Part shown: positions 25,020 through 35,239 of the stretch, in pieces | Layout of the letters: each line of letters begins with the position of its first letter | Numbering within the stretch: the stretch's first letter is position 1 | DNA from: Salinadaptatus halalkaliphilus | Lineage (GTDB): Archaea > Halobacteriota > Halobacteria > Halobacteriales > Natrialbaceae | DNA: 64,000 nucleotides | Direction of reading: 5' to 3' | Assembly (NCBI RefSeq): GCF_006543045.1 | Contig: NZ_RBZW01000058.1 | Location: 124,001-188,000 of the forward strand | The notes under the pieces: generated by a model | The model's input: only the letters and a program-made list of their open reading frames with translations | The model's database searches: none | Told to the model about the DNA's origin: nothing | Translations under genes and position numbers: made by a program

Positions 25020-26363
25020 CTAATTCCAATCGAGCGGCCCGTATACCACTTCCTCGGCCTGCTGAACCACAGTGCGAATAGCCGTTTTTGCTTCCCGAGC
25101 AACTGCCTTCGCATCTTCGTACTCCGCACTCACGTCGTAGACCTCACCATCGACGTCACGTGCGATCTTCACGTCCACCTCGTATTCCTCACCACCAATC
25201 TCGAGCGTCACGGTCTCGATCTCCCGCTGTGCAATCCACCGATGGCTCGCACCCGATTCACGCACGCCAAGCGTCCCAGTCTCTTCGGCCAGTCGACGCG
25301 CGACTCGCTGTCGATCCTCGGGTTTGCAGATGACCTTCACGAGGTGGCCCGGCCGGGATTTCTTCATCGTCATCGGGACGATCGAGACGTCTCGAGCGCC
25401 GACCTCGGCTAACGTCTCTTGGAGCCCGCCCAAAATTTCGGGCGAGACGTCGTCGACGTTCGTCTCGAGCACCGCGATATCGTCTTTCACCAGCCCCCGG
25501 TCGCCCTCGCCGACCAGTACCCGGAGGACGTTCGGGTGGGGATCCAGATCGTAGCCGCCAGCGCCGTAGCCCGACGACTGGATCTCGAGGGCGGGCAGCG
25601 ACTCGACGCCGTCGGCGAGGTGGCCGAGAATCGCCGCACCGGTCGGCGTGAGGAGTTCTTTCTCGACGGGCCCACCCTGGAGCGACCAGTCGGCGCGTTC
25701 GGCGATTTCGACCACCGCGGGCGTCGGCACGGGGTACTCGCCGTGGCTCATCGAGACCGATCCGCCGCCGGTCGCGAGCGGGGTCGTGACGATGCGCTCG
25801 GGCTCGAGGTCGTGGACCAGGAGAACCGCGCCGACGATATCCGCGATGGCGTCGTCGGCTCCGACCTCGTGGAAGTGGATGTCCTCGAGTGCTTCGCCGT
25901 GGACGCTGGCTTCAGCCTCGCCCAGTAACTCGAAAATGGCGAGTGCGTCGCGTTCGACCGCCGGCTCGAGGGCCATCGATTCGACGATGTCGCACACCTC
26001 GAGGTAGCTGCGACGGGGGCCGTGACCCTCCGCGCGGACGTGCTCGTGGTCGTTGTGGGTGTGTTCGCAGTTGGCGTGGGTATGTTCGTGGCCGTCGTGG
26101 CTGTGATCGTGGTCGTGATCGTCGACGGAATGCTCGTGGTCGCGGTCGGTATCCTCCCGGTCGGCGGTGTCCTGGTCCGTCAACACGACGTCGACCGTCG
26201 TCGCCGAGATGCCGCACTTGACGGTGTCGTCGATTCGGTACTCGAGCTCGAGGGCGTCGGTGACCGGCTCGAGGGCGTCGGGATTGGCACCGACGGCGAG
26301 GAGGGCAGCGAGAATCATGTCGCCGCTGGCCCCCATCCGGCCGTCGAAGGCGAGAACGCTCAT
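25020..26363 (-). CDS. larC: LarC, nickel-pincer cofactor biosynthesis nickel-insertion protein
   Basis: A 447-residue LarC, the CTP-dependent cyclometallase that inserts nickel into the pincer nucleotide used by lactate racemase-type enzymes. The family start LAFDGRMGASGDMILAALL is present, as are HFHEVGADDAIADIVGA and ETNVDDVSPEILGG. Residues about 74-110 form a His/Asp-rich insert (repeated HDHDH-type), fitting metal handling. The protein is unsplit, unlike LarC1/LarC2 frameshifted versions. No larA, larB or larE lies in the window. Start ATG at 26363. Confidence 0.92.
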   Translation of the reverse strand: MSVLAFDGRMGASGDMILAALLAVGANPDALEPVTDALELEYRIDDTVKCGISATTVDVVLTDQDTADREDTDRDHEHSVDDHDHDHSHDGHEHTHANCEHTHNDHEHVRAEGHGPRRSYLEVCDIVESMALEPAVERDALAIFELLGEAEASVHGEALEDIHFHEVGADDAIADIVGAVLLVHDLEPERIVTTPLATGGGSVSMSHGEYPVPTPAVVEIAERADWSLQGGPVEKELLTPTGAAILGHLADGVESLPALEIQSSGYGAGGYDLDPHPNVLRVLVGEGDRGLVKDDIAVLETNVDDVSPEILGGLQETLAEVGARDVSIVPMTMKKSRPGHLVKVICKPEDRQRVARRLAEETGTLGVRESGASHRWIAQREIETVTLEIGGEEYEVDVKIARDVDGEVYDVSAEYEDAKAVAREAKTAIRTVVQQAEEVVYGPLDWN

Positions 26364-26393
26364 ATGGACGAACGGACTGGGACGGTCAAAAAG

Positions 26394-26744
26394 TCATCCA
26401 TCGTGTCGGTGAGCCGGATCCAATATGCCGTCGAGCCGTTTGTGTGCGGTGAGAACAGTACGAAAGCCCCTGACCCGCTCGACCGTCCGGGGCTCGTTGC
26501 GGTCCTCACTGCGTTGCGGTCCTTCCGGCGCCCGGGAGGGACCGACCGGGCCAGCCCCTTTCATTCCCACCCAGCGGTTGTTGACCGGCCAGCCGATACA
26601 GGTGGGAACGAATGGGCCTGCCGGTATCCGGAAAGACGGGTGACGAAAGCACGCGAACGGAGCGAGGGCAAAGCCCCCCGGAACGCAAACGGGGAAGTAC
26701 GACCCGTGAAGGGAGTGAGGCGCGTACCGAGGCCATAGACCGGA
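26394..26744. other. GC-rich structured intergenic segment, possible RNA or mobile remnant
   Basis: This segment between larC and repeat B1 is open in several frames at once but has no codon bias. It contains inverted pairs, such as CATTCCCACC with GGTGGGAACGAATG (about 26562/26601) and ACGGGT with ACCCGT (about 26635/26702), and pieces like GGAGCGAGG and GGAGTGAGG. It does not show RNase P or SRP RNA consensus. It might be a structured RNA or an assembly of short mobile hairpins. Confidence 0.35.
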
Positions 26745-26828
26745 TATAGTAGCCACTGCAACTATTTACACACTGATCGTGTAGCTGGCGTGCGATCAGG
26801 TGTGCATTGACTTACAGTGGCTACTATA
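26745..26828. repeat. Palindromic repeat family B, copy B1
   Basis: The outer 14-bp arms TATAGTAGCCACTG and CAGTGGCTACTATA are perfect inverted repeats. A second, inner pair is ACACTGATCG and CGATCAGGTGT. The 84-bp size and nested arms resemble a MITE or a small hairpin element. A diverged copy lies at 21407. Confidence 0.8.
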
Positions 26829-27050
26829 CCGGCGGGGGCTTCGTGGTGTTTGTCTGTAGCGTCCTCGAGTCAAAACCGAGCGGGACTCCGAAACCGACAC
26901 CACCCGATAGAGCCAAAACGCTCCGGGGTCGACACGTCTATGTATCTTCCAGCCCTCGTTCGAGATGGTAGCATCTGGCATAGTGAAGGGTAGCAAAAAG
27001 CCTATCCGCACACGAATCGGATTCACAGACATCGCCGTCCATCCCGAATC

Positions 27051-29279
27051 ATGAACGAAGTTCAACTGGAGGTCGCGAAGGCATACCCGAACGACTCGGG
27101 TCGTGGTATCGCCCGACTCGACCCGGACACGCTGTTGCATTTGAAGCTCAGTCCGGGCGACATTATCGAAATTGAAGGTGCAGACACCACCGCCGCGAAG
27201 GTCTGGCGGGCTGACCGGCAGGACTGGAACACGGACACCGTCCGCATCGACGGCTTCACCCGGCAAAACGCCGACGTGGGGATCGGCGAGCGGGTGACGA
27301 TCCGGAAGGCAGAAGCGACGAAAGCCGAGAGTCTCGTCCTCGCGCCGCCGGAAGAGGCCTCGGTTCAGTTCGGTTCCGACGCCGCTGGCATGGTCAAACG
27401 CCAGATCCTCAAACGGCCCGTGGTGGGTCGGGACATCGTTCCCGTCATGTCCTCGACGAACCATCCGTTCATGCGCTCGCCCGGCCAGGCGATCCCGCTG
27501 ATCGCCGTCGAGACCGAACCCGACGATGTCGTCCTCATCACCGAGGATACCGACGTCGAACTCCGCGAAGAACCCATCTCGGGCTTCGAGAAGACCGGTG
27601 GTGGGATCACCTACGAGGATATCGGGGGGCTCCAGAGCGAGATCCAGCGCGTGCGCGAGATGGTCGAGTTGCCGATGAAACACCCTCAGATCTTCAAGAA
27701 ACTGGGGATCGAACCGCCACAGGGCGTCTTGCTCCACGGGCCGCCCGGCACCGGCAAGACCCTGCTGGCGAAAGCCGTCGCCAACGAGACCTCGGCGAGT
27801 TTCTTCTCCATCGCCGGCCCCGAGATCATCTCGAAGTACTACGGCGAATCCGAACAGCAACTCCGGGAGATCTTCGAGGACGCGAGCGAGGAGTCACCCG
27901 CGATCATCTTCATCGACGAACTCGACTCCATCGCACCCAAACGCGAAGACGTCACGGGCGAGGTCGAACGCCGCGTCGTCGCCCAGTTGCTGACGATGAT
28001 GGACGGTTTGGAGGCTCGCGGTCAGGTCATCGTCATCGCCGCCACAAATCGGGTCGATTCGGTCGATCCGGCACTGCGTCGTCCCGGTCGCTTCGACCGC
28101 GAAATCGAGATCGGTGTCCCCGACGAGGTGGGTCGCGAGGAGATCCTCCAGATCCACACCCGCGGGATGCCCCTCTCCGATGACGTCAACCTCGGCCACC
28201 TGGCCGACGAAACCCACGGCTTCGTCGGCGCGGATATAGAGAGCCTGACGAAGGAAGCCGCGATGAAGGCGCTCCGGCGGTACCTCCCCGAGATCGATCT
28301 CGACGAGGAGGACATCCCGCCGAGCCTGATCGACCGGATGATCGTCAAGCGCGAGGACTTCCGTGGCGCCCTCAACGAGGTCGAACCCTCGGCGATGCGG
28401 GAGGTGCTGGTCGAACTCCCGAAGATCTCGTGGGACGACGTCGGCGGCCTCCACGAGGCCAAAGACCAGGTCCAGGAGTCGGTCGAGTGGCCGCTGAACA
28501 ACGCCGAACGCTTCGACCGGCTGGGCATCGATCCGCCGGCCGGCGTCTTGCTCTACGGCCCGCCCGGCACCGGGAAGACGCTGATGGCGAAAGCGGTCGC
28601 CAACGAGACGAACGCGAACTTCATCTCCGTGCGGGGGCCGCAACTGCTCAGCAAGTGGGTCGGCGAGTCGGAGAAGGCCATCCGCCAGACCTTCCGCAAA
28701 GCGCGGCAGGTCTCGCCGACGGTCATCTTCTTCGACGAACTCGACGCGCTCGCACCCGGGCGGGGCGGCGAGGTCGGCTCGAACGTCTCCGAACGCGTCG
28801 TCAACCAGCTGCTGACCGAGCTCGACGGGCTCGAGGAGATGGAAGACGTGATGGTCGTCGCAGCGACCAACCGGCCGGACATGATCGACCCCGCACTCCT
28901 GCGATCCGGTCGATTCGACCGACTCGTCATGATCGGCGAACCCGACGTCGAGGGTCGCGAGCGAATCCTCGAGATCCACACGCAGGATACGCCCCTGGCC
29001 GCCGACGTGACGCTCCGTGAAATCGCCGAGATCACGGACGGCTACGTCGGCAGTGACCTCGAGTCGATCGCTCGCGAGGCGGCGATCGAGGCGCTTCGTG
29101 AGGACCACGAGGCGGATATCGTCGAGATGCGCCACTTCCGTCAGGCGATGGAAAACGTTCGTCCGACGATCACCGACGACATCCTGGACTACTACGAGCG
29201 GATCGAAGAGGAGTTCCAGGGCGGTTCGGCCGGTCCCGATCCGACGGGACGTCGCGGCAGCCGGATCGGCTTCCAGTAA
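27051..29279 (+). CDS. cdc48: Cdc48/VAT AAA+ ATPase
   Basis: A 742-residue archaeal homologue of p97. The N-domain (about 1-185, double-psi barrel start [18 protein letters not shown]) binds cofactors and substrates. Two AAA modules follow, with Walker A GPPGTGKT near residues 230 and 503 and Walker [10 protein letters not shown] and VIFFDELDA; the SRH sequences [19 protein letters not shown] and [19 protein letters not shown] are present. It unfolds proteins, often for the proteasome. The start ATG at 27051 is supported by the conserved N-terminus. The C-terminal tail is short and lacks the eukaryotic HbYX-like extension. Confidence 0.97.
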   Translation: MNEVQLEVAKAYPNDSGRGIARLDPDTLLHLKLSPGDIIEIEGADTTAAKVWRADRQDWNTDTVRIDGFTRQNADVGIGERVTIRKAEATKAESLVLAPPEEASVQFGSDAAGMVKRQILKRPVVGRDIVPVMSSTNHPFMRSPGQAIPLIAVETEPDDVVLITEDTDVELREEPISGFEKTGGGITYEDIGGLQSEIQRVREMVELPMKHPQIFKKLGIEPPQGVLLHGPPGTGKTLLAKAVANETSASFFSIAGPEIISKYYGESEQQLREIFEDASEESPAIIFIDELDSIAPKREDVTGEVERRVVAQLLTMMDGLEARGQVIVIAATNRVDSVDPALRRPGRFDREIEIGVPDEVGREEILQIHTRGMPLSDDVNLGHLADETHGFVGADIESLTKEAAMKALRRYLPEIDLDEEDIPPSLIDRMIVKREDFRGALNEVEPSAMREVLVELPKISWDDVGGLHEAKDQVQESVEWPLNNAERFDRLGIDPPAGVLLYGPPGTGKTLMAKAVANETNANFISVRGPQLLSKWVGESEKAIRQTFRKARQVSPTVIFFDELDALAPGRGGEVGSNVSERVVNQLLTELDGLEEMEDVMVVAATNRPDMIDPALLRSGRFDRLVMIGEPDVEGRERILEIHTQDTPLAADVTLREIAEITDGYVGSDLESIAREAAIEALREDHEADIVEMRHFRQAMENVRPTITDDILDYYERIEEEFQGGSAGPDPTGRRGSRIGFQ

Positions 29280-29480
29280 GCGGCCCTTACCGACTGGACT
29301 CCGGTATCATCGCTCGCCGCGCTTCGGTACGTTCCTCCCGGTGTGTGATCGACCAGTAGCGACCGGCCTCCCGAGACCACGACGGCCGAGCAAACTCGAG
29401 TGAACTGAATCTGGCGCGGAGAAACGGTCGTGTCCGTCTATATACGGCGACACCGACCCTCGACGGACGACGGTGAGACG

Positions 29481-29783
29481 ATGACCGACTCCTCGAGTAC
29501 CCGTTCTCGATCCGGCTCGAAGCCGGTTTCGCGTCGAGACGGCGACGCGCCGACAGAGAGCGACGACTCGCAACCATCTACCCGTGGGCGACTCGAGCGG
29601 CTCGTTCCACCCCAGGCGGATCGAATTCGAAGAGGCAGTTTCTGGGTGGGGATTATCCTCTCCATGGTGCTCGTCTTGCTGGTCCTGTATGGATTACGTA
29701 CGTGGCGGTCGGCGAGTCTATTCGTCCTGCTCGTGGCGTGTACTATCGGGGCGTTGTACGTCGGACGATCGCATCGCCGATAA
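29481..29783 (+). CDS. Small membrane protein of unknown function
   Basis: A 100-residue protein with a Ser/Arg/Asp-rich cytoplasmic half and two closely spaced membrane helices near residues 57-73 and 78-93 (WVGIILSMVLVLLVLYG and SLFVLLVACTIGALYVG). A GGTGAG ribosome-binding site precedes the ATG at 29481. I recognise no family. It lies downstream of cdc48 and converges on the EamA gene. Confidence 0.6.
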   Translation: MTDSSSTRSRSGSKPVSRRDGDAPTESDDSQPSTRGRLERLVPPQADRIRRGSFWVGIILSMVLVLLVLYGLRTWRSASLFVLLVACTIGALYVGRSHRR

Positions 29784-29833
29784 CTGCGCACGGTCGACTC
29801 GGGTCGTATCGATATCGTCGGTTGGGTAGTGGG

Positions 29834-30763
29834 TCAATCGTCGGGACTCGAGTGACCACGTCGGTGAGTGAGTTCCGCGCCGATCGCCTCGCGTTTGACG
29901 AGGACGAACCCGACGACGATGAGACAGAAGCCGGCCACCGTCGTCGCGTCGACGATCTCGCCGAGGTAGAGCCAGCCGACGAGGGCCGCGAAAATCGGCG
30001 CGACGTAGGAAACCATGTTGATCTCGACGGCACCCAGCCGATCGAGTAGGTCGAAGTACAGCAGAAAGCCGAGCGCGCTCGCGACGACCGCGAGATAGCC
30101 GAGTGCGCCGATCGCCTCGGGTTGGGCCCACGTTGCTGGTTCGATCGGTTCACCAAGGGCGAGGCTCACGAGGTGCATCAGCGCCGCCCCGCCGAGCATC
30201 GACCAGGCTTCCATCGTCTCGATCGGCAGGTCGGCCTCGAGCCGCCGCGTGAGGACGGCCCCGAGAGCGAACGACGCGGCCGCACAGAAGACCAACAGTT
30301 TCGCCACGAAATCGGTCGCCAACAGATTCGCGGGGTCGGGCTGAGAGATGACGGCGACGCCGACGAGACCGACGAGGACGCCGAGCACGCCGACGGTCGA
30401 GAGCGCGTCCGCGGGCATCAGGGCGCGGGCGAATCCAGTCGTCAACACCGGCGAGAGACTGACGAGGATCGCCGCGGCGGCCGCGGTGGTATGTTGCTGG
30501 CCAACGAACAGAAACGCATGATAGGCGGCGATCAACAGCGTCGCGCCCACCGCGACGACCACCCACTCCTCAAGTCCCCGAGGTCGCCAGTGATCGACGG
30601 CGTAGAGTGCATACAGGAGCATGAGTATCCCGGCGATATCGTACCGGAGTGCCGCAAAGAGGACTGGTGGAAAGTATTCGAGGCCGGCGCTGATCGCGAC
30701 GAATGCCGATCCCCAGATGGCCGCCAATGTCAGAAAGAACGCGGCGTTTCGGTACCGACTCAC
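29834..30763 (-). CDS. EamA/DMT-family transporter
   Basis: A 309-residue protein with ten predicted membrane helices arranged as two EamA repeats (about 5-135 and 150-290). The first repeat opens with IWGSAFVAISAGLEYFPPVLFAALRY, as in RhaT/YdcZ-type drug/metabolite exporters. GAVEINMVSYVAPIFAALVGWLYLGE is the second-repeat signature. It probably exports an amino acid or small metabolite. The ATG at 30763 is used. Confidence 0.88.
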   Translation of the reverse strand: MSRYRNAAFFLTLAAIWGSAFVAISAGLEYFPPVLFAALRYDIAGILMLLYALYAVDHWRPRGLEEWVVVAVGATLLIAAYHAFLFVGQQHTTAAAAAILVSLSPVLTTGFARALMPADALSTVGVLGVLVGLVGVAVISQPDPANLLATDFVAKLLVFCAAASFALGAVLTRRLEADLPIETMEAWSMLGGAALMHLVSLALGEPIEPATWAQPEAIGALGYLAVVASALGFLLYFDLLDRLGAVEINMVSYVAPIFAALVGWLYLGEIVDATTVAGFCLIVVGFVLVKREAIGAELTHRRGHSSPDD

Positions 30764-30928
30764 AGCAGTGCTCTCGTCAGGACGGTCCTATATATTTCGT
30801 TTCAGGCTGACTGTTGGAGTGGATCGAACGACCGTTCCAGCCACGAGAAGGCAGTCAGTTGTACCGATTCGCTGGTAAACTTGCAGGATGGCCGCGGTTG
30901 CGCCGAACCGCGGTACGAGAGAGCGTCT

Positions 30929-31014
30929 GAGACGGTCTGTTGGAGGTTATTACCGGCGCGACCGCGACCCGTCCTGCAGTCGAACCAGTAAATCGGTACA
31001 GCAAACTGGATGCG
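30929..31014. repeat. Degenerate palindromic repeat family A, copy A4b
   Basis: TTATTACCGGCGCGACCGCG and the end AAATCGGTACAGCAAACTG match family A arms, but the outer termini have decayed. It stands only 2 bp before the full copy A4. Confidence 0.45.
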
Positions 31015-31016
31015 TC

Positions 31017-31098
31017 ATACGGATTGCTGTAACGATTTACCGGCGCAACCGCCGCCCGGGTCGCGGTTGCGCCGGCAATGACTTACAGTAAACCGTAT
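31017..31098. repeat. Palindromic repeat family A, copy A4
   Basis: This is an almost perfect copy with outer ATACGG/CCGTAT, middle CTGTAA/TTACAG and inner CCGGCGCAACCGC/GCGGTTGCGCCGG. It ends 38 bp beyond the stop codon of the wHTH gene at 31137. Confidence 0.9.
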
Positions 31099-31136
31099 CA
31101 GTGGTGAACGAGCGGTCGATCCGAACGGGGTGTGTC

Positions 31137-31514
31137 TCACAGCGCCGGTCGCGTGCGCAGTTCCGGAATGGCTTCGGTCTGGCGGAACTGCTCGAGCAGC
31201 GGCTTGATATCGTCGAAGCCGTCGACGAGGACGATATCTCCGCTTCGAAGGTCGTAGTCGATAATGTCGTAGTCCGCGAGCCGCGGGAGATGGTTGTGGA
31301 CGAGCGAGACGTAGACGTGCTGTCTGATCTCGGAATCGACCTCGCCAGCGAGTTCGTCGTGTTTCCACGCGGCAACCTGGCTCACGACATCCTCGAGGGT
31401 GGTTTCCTGGTGCTCGCTGAGCTGATACAGGACGTATCGGCGTTCCGGCTCGGCCAGGAGCGAACAGGCGTCGTCCATTCGGGCACCGCTCAATTGGCTC
31501 ATATACTGAGACAT
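31137..31514 (-). CDS. Haloarchaeal winged-helix domain protein (DUF7344-like)
   Basis: A 125-residue protein whose core (residues about 16-110) is a winged helix: LLAEPERRYVLYQLSEH, ETTLEDVVSQVAAW, then HVYVSLVHNHLPRLADYDII and a wing with SGDIVLVDG. I recall this as the DUF7344 family, common in haloarchaea as small putative regulators. Starts at 31514 or 31502 are both possible. It lies 3' of the dipeptide operon on the same strand, 115 bp beyond dppF, so a regulatory link is possible but unproven. Confidence 0.75.
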   Translation of the reverse strand: MSQYMSQLSGARMDDACSLLAEPERRYVLYQLSEHQETTLEDVVSQVAAWKHDELAGEVDSEIRQHVYVSLVHNHLPRLADYDIIDYDLRSGDIVLVDGFDDIKPLLEQFRQTEAIPELRTRPAL

Positions 31515-31629
31515 GAACTGTGGGGGCTTACACCTACTGCCAACACAGATTGGTGATAGATATTAGTGATTGTATATCTCACGCTCGATGATACCATCGA
31601 GTGAGGTCGAACCCGACGTTACAGCCCTC

Positions 31630-32955
31630 TCAACGCACGTTTTCGAGAGTTTCGCATTCGTTGTCCGCGTAGAGATGACAGGCGACTGGATGCCCATCCT
31701 CGCCAAGATCGGGGCGATCGCGTTCGCAGACGCTCGCGTAGACCTCTCGTAACTGCGTCCCAGCCGCGTCCCAGTCCGTCGACGCCAGTTCCGCGAGCGC
31801 GCCGTCGACGAGTTCGGCGTGTCGGGCCGGCAGCTCTCGATCGAGCACTCGCTCGCGCAGCGCGTCGACGAAGGCGTCGACATCGGCCGGTGGAATCGAG
31901 CCGTCCGTGAATTCGAATTCCTCGTCGCCGCCGACGGTCTCGAGCGAGATATCCCGTCGTTCGATTCGCTCGCGCAAATTCATGATCGCCCGGTAGTCCT
32001 CCTGGTCGATCTCGAGGTCGTCAGGCGGGATGACCATCGGACAGCGGGTCCGAAACCGACAGCCACTCGGCGGATTCCGTGGTGAAGGGACATCGCCGGC
32101 GAGCGTCTGTCGATCGCGCTCGCGTTCGTCGGTCGACGCGCGGGGGACACTCGCCAGCAGGGCCTCTGTGTAGGGGTGTTTCGGCGCCTCGAAGATATCC
32201 TCGACGGGGCCGATCTCGACGATTTCACCGAGGTACATCACGGCGACTCGATCACAGATATGGCGAATCACCGAGAGGTTGTGACTGATAAGCAGGTAGG
32301 TCAGATCGAACTCGTCCTGTAAGTCGGCGAGGAGATTCAACACCTGTGCCTGCACCGAGACGTCGAGTGCGCTCGTCGGCTCGTCTAAGACGAGAAACTC
32401 GGGCTCGAGGGCGAGAGCACGAGCGATGCCGATACGCTGGCGCTGGCCGCCGGAGAACTCGTGGGGGTAGCGATCGAGTTGGTCGACGGAGAGTCCGACC
32501 CGCTCGAAGAGGTCTCGGACCCGCTGGCGTCGTTCGTCTGTGGGACCGACATCGTGGATGTCGAGTGGCTGCTGAACGATGTCGCCGATAGTCATGCGGG
32601 GATCGAGACTCGAGAAGGGGTCCTGGAAGACCACCTGTGCGTCCCGACGAAACTCGGTGAGGTCGCTTCCCTCGAGGTCGTAGACGTTGTCGCCGTCGAA
32701 TTCGACGCGACCGTCGGTGGGCTCTTGCAGTCGGAGTAGGGTCTCGCCCGCGGTCGACTTCCCGCAACCGGATTCGCCGACGAGACCGAGCGTTTCACCC
32801 TCGTGAATGTCGAACGTCAGGCCGTCGACGGCCCGCACCGCGACCGGTTCGTCGCCGAACAGTCGATCGAGCACGGAGTCGTTCTCCCAGAAGTACTTCT
32901 CGAGGCCGTCGACGCTGACCAGCGGCTGGCTGGTCGGTGGCGTCTCGGCGCTCAC
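31630..32955 (-). CDS. dppF: Dipeptide/oligopeptide ABC transporter ATP-binding protein (DppF/OppF type)
   Basis: A 441-residue ABC ATPase. Walker A is GESGCGKST (about 58-66), the signature is [15 protein letters not shown] and Walker [13 protein letters not shown]. The oligopeptide/dipeptide C-terminal extension follows with the Cys-rich [12 protein letters not shown], and an unusually long tail carries further cysteines ([17 protein letters not shown]), which may hold an Fe-S cluster as in other DppD/F types. Its start overlaps the dppD stop by 4 bp. Confidence 0.9.
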   Translation of the reverse strand: MSAETPPTSQPLVSVDGLEKYFWENDSVLDRLFGDEPVAVRAVDGLTFDIHEGETLGLVGESGCGKSTAGETLLRLQEPTDGRVEFDGDNVYDLEGSDLTEFRRDAQVVFQDPFSSLDPRMTIGDIVQQPLDIHDVGPTDERRQRVRDLFERVGLSVDQLDRYPHEFSGGQRQRIGIARALALEPEFLVLDEPTSALDVSVQAQVLNLLADLQDEFDLTYLLISHNLSVIRHICDRVAVMYLGEIVEIGPVEDIFEAPKHPYTEALLASVPRASTDERERDRQTLAGDVPSPRNPPSGCRFRTRCPMVIPPDDLEIDQEDYRAIMNLRERIERRDISLETVGGDEEFEFTDGSIPPADVDAFVDALRERVLDRELPARHAELVDGALAELASTDWDAAGTQLREVYASVCERDRPDLGEDGHPVACHLYADNECETLENVR

Positions 32956-34232
32956 GGCGACTCACCTCCGGGCTCCTCGAGCGGGCGTTGTGGCTCGTCG
33001 ACGGTCGGGCCCTCGTCCGCGTCTTCGGGATCGACGTGTTTGTCCCCGGCGGGGCGTGTCTCGTCGAAGTAGCCGTCGGGGATCGCTCGGCGCTCGTCGT
33101 ACTCCTGGGCTGCGAGCACGCAGCGAACGGCGTGGTCGTTCGAGCCCTCCGCGTCGTACTCCGGTGGATGCTCGAGGCAATCCTCCATCGCGTTCGGGCA
33201 GCGATCCGCGAAGTGACACCGATCACCCATCTCGTGATCGAGGAGACTGGGGACATTGCCATCGATCGGCTGGAGACGCCCGGCCTCGCCCTCGATGTCC
33301 GGAATCGAGCCGAGTAACCCCTCGGTGTAGGGATGGACGTGGTCGTCGAAGACGTCCTCGAGGGTGCCGCGTTCGACGATCTCGCCGGCGTACATCACGC
33401 CGACGCGGTCGCACATCCGTGCGATAACGCCGAGGTTGTGCGTAATCAGCAGGATGGTCATCCCCGTCTCCGATTGGAGCTCGTCGAGCAGATCCAGGAC
33501 CTGTGCCTGAATCGTGACGTCCAGCGCCGTCGTCGGCTCGTCGGCGACGAGCACGTCCGGCTCGCCGGCCAGCGCTTGTGCGATCATCGCCCGCTGGAGC
33601 ATCCCACCGGAGTACTCGTGGGGATGCTCGTCGGCTCGCTCGACCGGATCGGGAATGCCCACCAGCTCGAGGAGTTCGATCGCCCGCTCGCGACTGGCCT
33701 CGGTGACGTACCTTTTCGAGGGGAGAAACGAGGAGAGCACGAACGAACCGAGCGAGTACTCCTCGGATCGGGTCCGAGCGCGGGTCGAGCGCGGATTCGC
33801 GCTGGCTCGACGCTGGACCTCGACGGCTTCGGCGATCTGTTCGCCGACCGTGAGGCTGGGGTTGAAGCTGCTCTCGGGATCCTGAAAGATCATGCTGAAG
33901 GATGTTCCACGAAGCGATCGTCGCCTCTCCGGCGAGATCCGACGGAGGTCGACGAACGTCCCGTCGACGGCCTCCGGCCGGTCTTCACGGACCGCGTCGG
34001 CGAGGTCGGGTTCGTTGTACCAGATCTCGCCGTCCGTGATCTCGCCGGGCGACTCGATCAGGTCGACGATCGAGCGCGCGGTAACGCTCTTCCCGCTGCC
34101 GCTCTCGCCGACGATGCCGAACACGTCGCCGCGGTCGATCCGCAGGTCGAAGTTGTCGACGGCGTTTACCTGTCCCTGTTCCGTAAAGAATCGCGTCGAG
34201 AGGCCGTTGATGCGGAGTAGTTCCTCTGTCAT
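32952..34232 (-). CDS. dppD: Dipeptide/oligopeptide ABC transporter ATP-binding protein (DppD/OppD type)
   Basis: A 426-residue ABC ATPase. Walker A is GESGSGKSV, the signature is [16 protein letters not shown] and Walker [13 protein letters not shown]. Between Walker A and the signature it carries an extra loop (about residues 140-190) with a basic [12 protein letters not shown] stretch. The Cys motif [14 protein letters not shown] is in the C-terminal oligopeptide-binding extension. The start ATG at 34232 lies 2 bp after the dppC stop. Confidence 0.9.
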   Translation of the reverse strand: MTEELLRINGLSTRFFTEQGQVNAVDNFDLRIDRGDVFGIVGESGSGKSVTARSIVDLIESPGEITDGEIWYNEPDLADAVREDRPEAVDGTFVDLRRISPERRRSLRGTSFSMIFQDPESSFNPSLTVGEQIAEAVEVQRRASANPRSTRARTRSEEYSLGSFVLSSFLPSKRYVTEASRERAIELLELVGIPDPVERADEHPHEYSGGMLQRAMIAQALAGEPDVLVADEPTTALDVTIQAQVLDLLDELQSETGMTILLITHNLGVIARMCDRVGVMYAGEIVERGTLEDVFDDHVHPYTEGLLGSIPDIEGEAGRLQPIDGNVPSLLDHEMGDRCHFADRCPNAMEDCLEHPPEYDAEGSNDHAVRCVLAAQEYDERRAIPDGYFDETRPAGDKHVDPEDADEGPTVDEPQRPLEEPGGESP

Positions 34233-34234
34233 GG

Positions 34235-35239
34235 TTATCCGGCGCCACCTCCTTCACCCTCGATGTTCGGATCGAGCGAGTCGCGAAGCCAGTCGCCGAG
34301 CAAGTTGATGCTGATCACCGACAGGACAATGCCGATACCCGGAACCGTCGAGACCCACCAGGCAGTCCGCAGATAATCCTGCCCTTGCTGGATCTCGTAA
34401 CCCCAGGACAGCGTCGTTCCGGAAAACCCGAGATAGGAGAGTGAGCTCTCGAGGAGGATGATCGCGGCGACCTGGATCGTCGCGAGGACGATCACCGGCG
34501 TCAGGCTGTTCGGCAGGACGTGTTTGAGTAGTATCTCACGATCGTTCGCACCGAGACTCCGTGCGGCTTTGACGTACTCCTCGTTGCGGATCGACATAGC
34601 CTCGCCGCGAGCGACCCTGGCGAACCAGACCCAGGTGACTAACCCGACGACGAGGGTTACCGTCCCGGGTAAGGGTGTCGAGGCGGGCATCCCGTCGGCT
34701 ACGCCGGCGAATACGAACGGGTCAGGTATCGGTATCGTCAACGATCCCATGACGCCGATCAGCGCCAGCGCTAACACGAGCGAGGGGAACGCAAGCATTA
34801 TGTCGGCGACGCGCATCATGGCGTCGTCGACCCGGCCGCCGTAGTAGCCCGAGACCAGCCCGAACGGAACGCCGATGAGGACGGCGAGGCCGGTGCCGAA
34901 GACGCCGACCATCAGCGACGTCCGAGCACCGAACAGCAGGCGCGAGAAGACGTCCTGCCCGATGTTGTTCGTCCCGAGGTAATGGTCGGCGCTGGGTTCG
35001 GCGGTGTAGGTCACGCGCTCGCCGTCTACCCACTGATGGCTGTCGTAGGAGACGCCCATCGGCGGATAGGCGTTCCCGTCGTCGTCGAAGTAGCCCGTCG
35101 TGTGGGGGTTGTGGGTCGCCAGTACCGGCGCAAACAGCCCCATGATCAGAATTGCGACGAGCAACACGAGTCCGACTTTCGCAAGCAAACTCTCGCGGAA
35201 TTCGCGTGAGAGGTTCGACTTGATTCGATCCGAAATCAT
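34235..35239 (-). CDS. dppC: Dipeptide/oligopeptide ABC transporter permease (DppC type)
   Basis: A 334-residue permease with about six helices. An N-terminal OppC-N segment (LLAKVGLVLLVAILIMGLFAPVL) is followed by an external loop of about 60 residues and the core with the EAA loop RNEEYVKAARSLGANDREILLKHVLPNS, which docks on the ATPase. The start overlaps the dppB stop by 4 bp, so translation is coupled. Confidence 0.92.
   Translation of the reverse strand: MISDRIKSNLSREFRESLLAKVGLVLLVAILIMGLFAPVLATHNPHTTGYFDDDGNAYPPMGVSYDSHQWVDGERVTYTAEPSADHYLGTNNIGQDVFSRLLFGARTSLMVGVFGTGLAVLIGVPFGLVSGYYGGRVDDAMMRVADIMLAFPSLVLALALIGVMGSLTIPIPDPFVFAGVADGMPASTPLPGTVTLVVGLVTWVWFARVARGEAMSIRNEEYVKAARSLGANDREILLKHVLPNSLTPVIVLATIQVAAIILLESSLSYLGFSGTTLSWGYEIQQGQDYLRTAWWVSTVPGIGIVLSVISINLLGDWLRDSLDPNIEGEGGGAG

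Larger units (their letters stand above)
30764..31136. other. Intergenic region with two palindromic repeats
   Basis: The gap between the eamA start and the 3' end of the wHTH gene holds a degenerate family A copy (about 30929-31014) followed directly by the full copy A4. No gene is seen. The eamA promoter should lie within about 60 bp of 30763. Confidence 0.6.

Noticed and set aside
26394-26756. RNase P RNA or SRP RNA in the segment upstream of cdc48
   Set aside because: Conserved blocks of either RNA (such as GAGGAAAGTCC or GGAAGNAGCAG) are not present.
27894-29135. 413-codon minus-strand frame inside cdc48
   Set aside because: It is antisense to the two AAA modules, which have complete Walker and SRH motifs.
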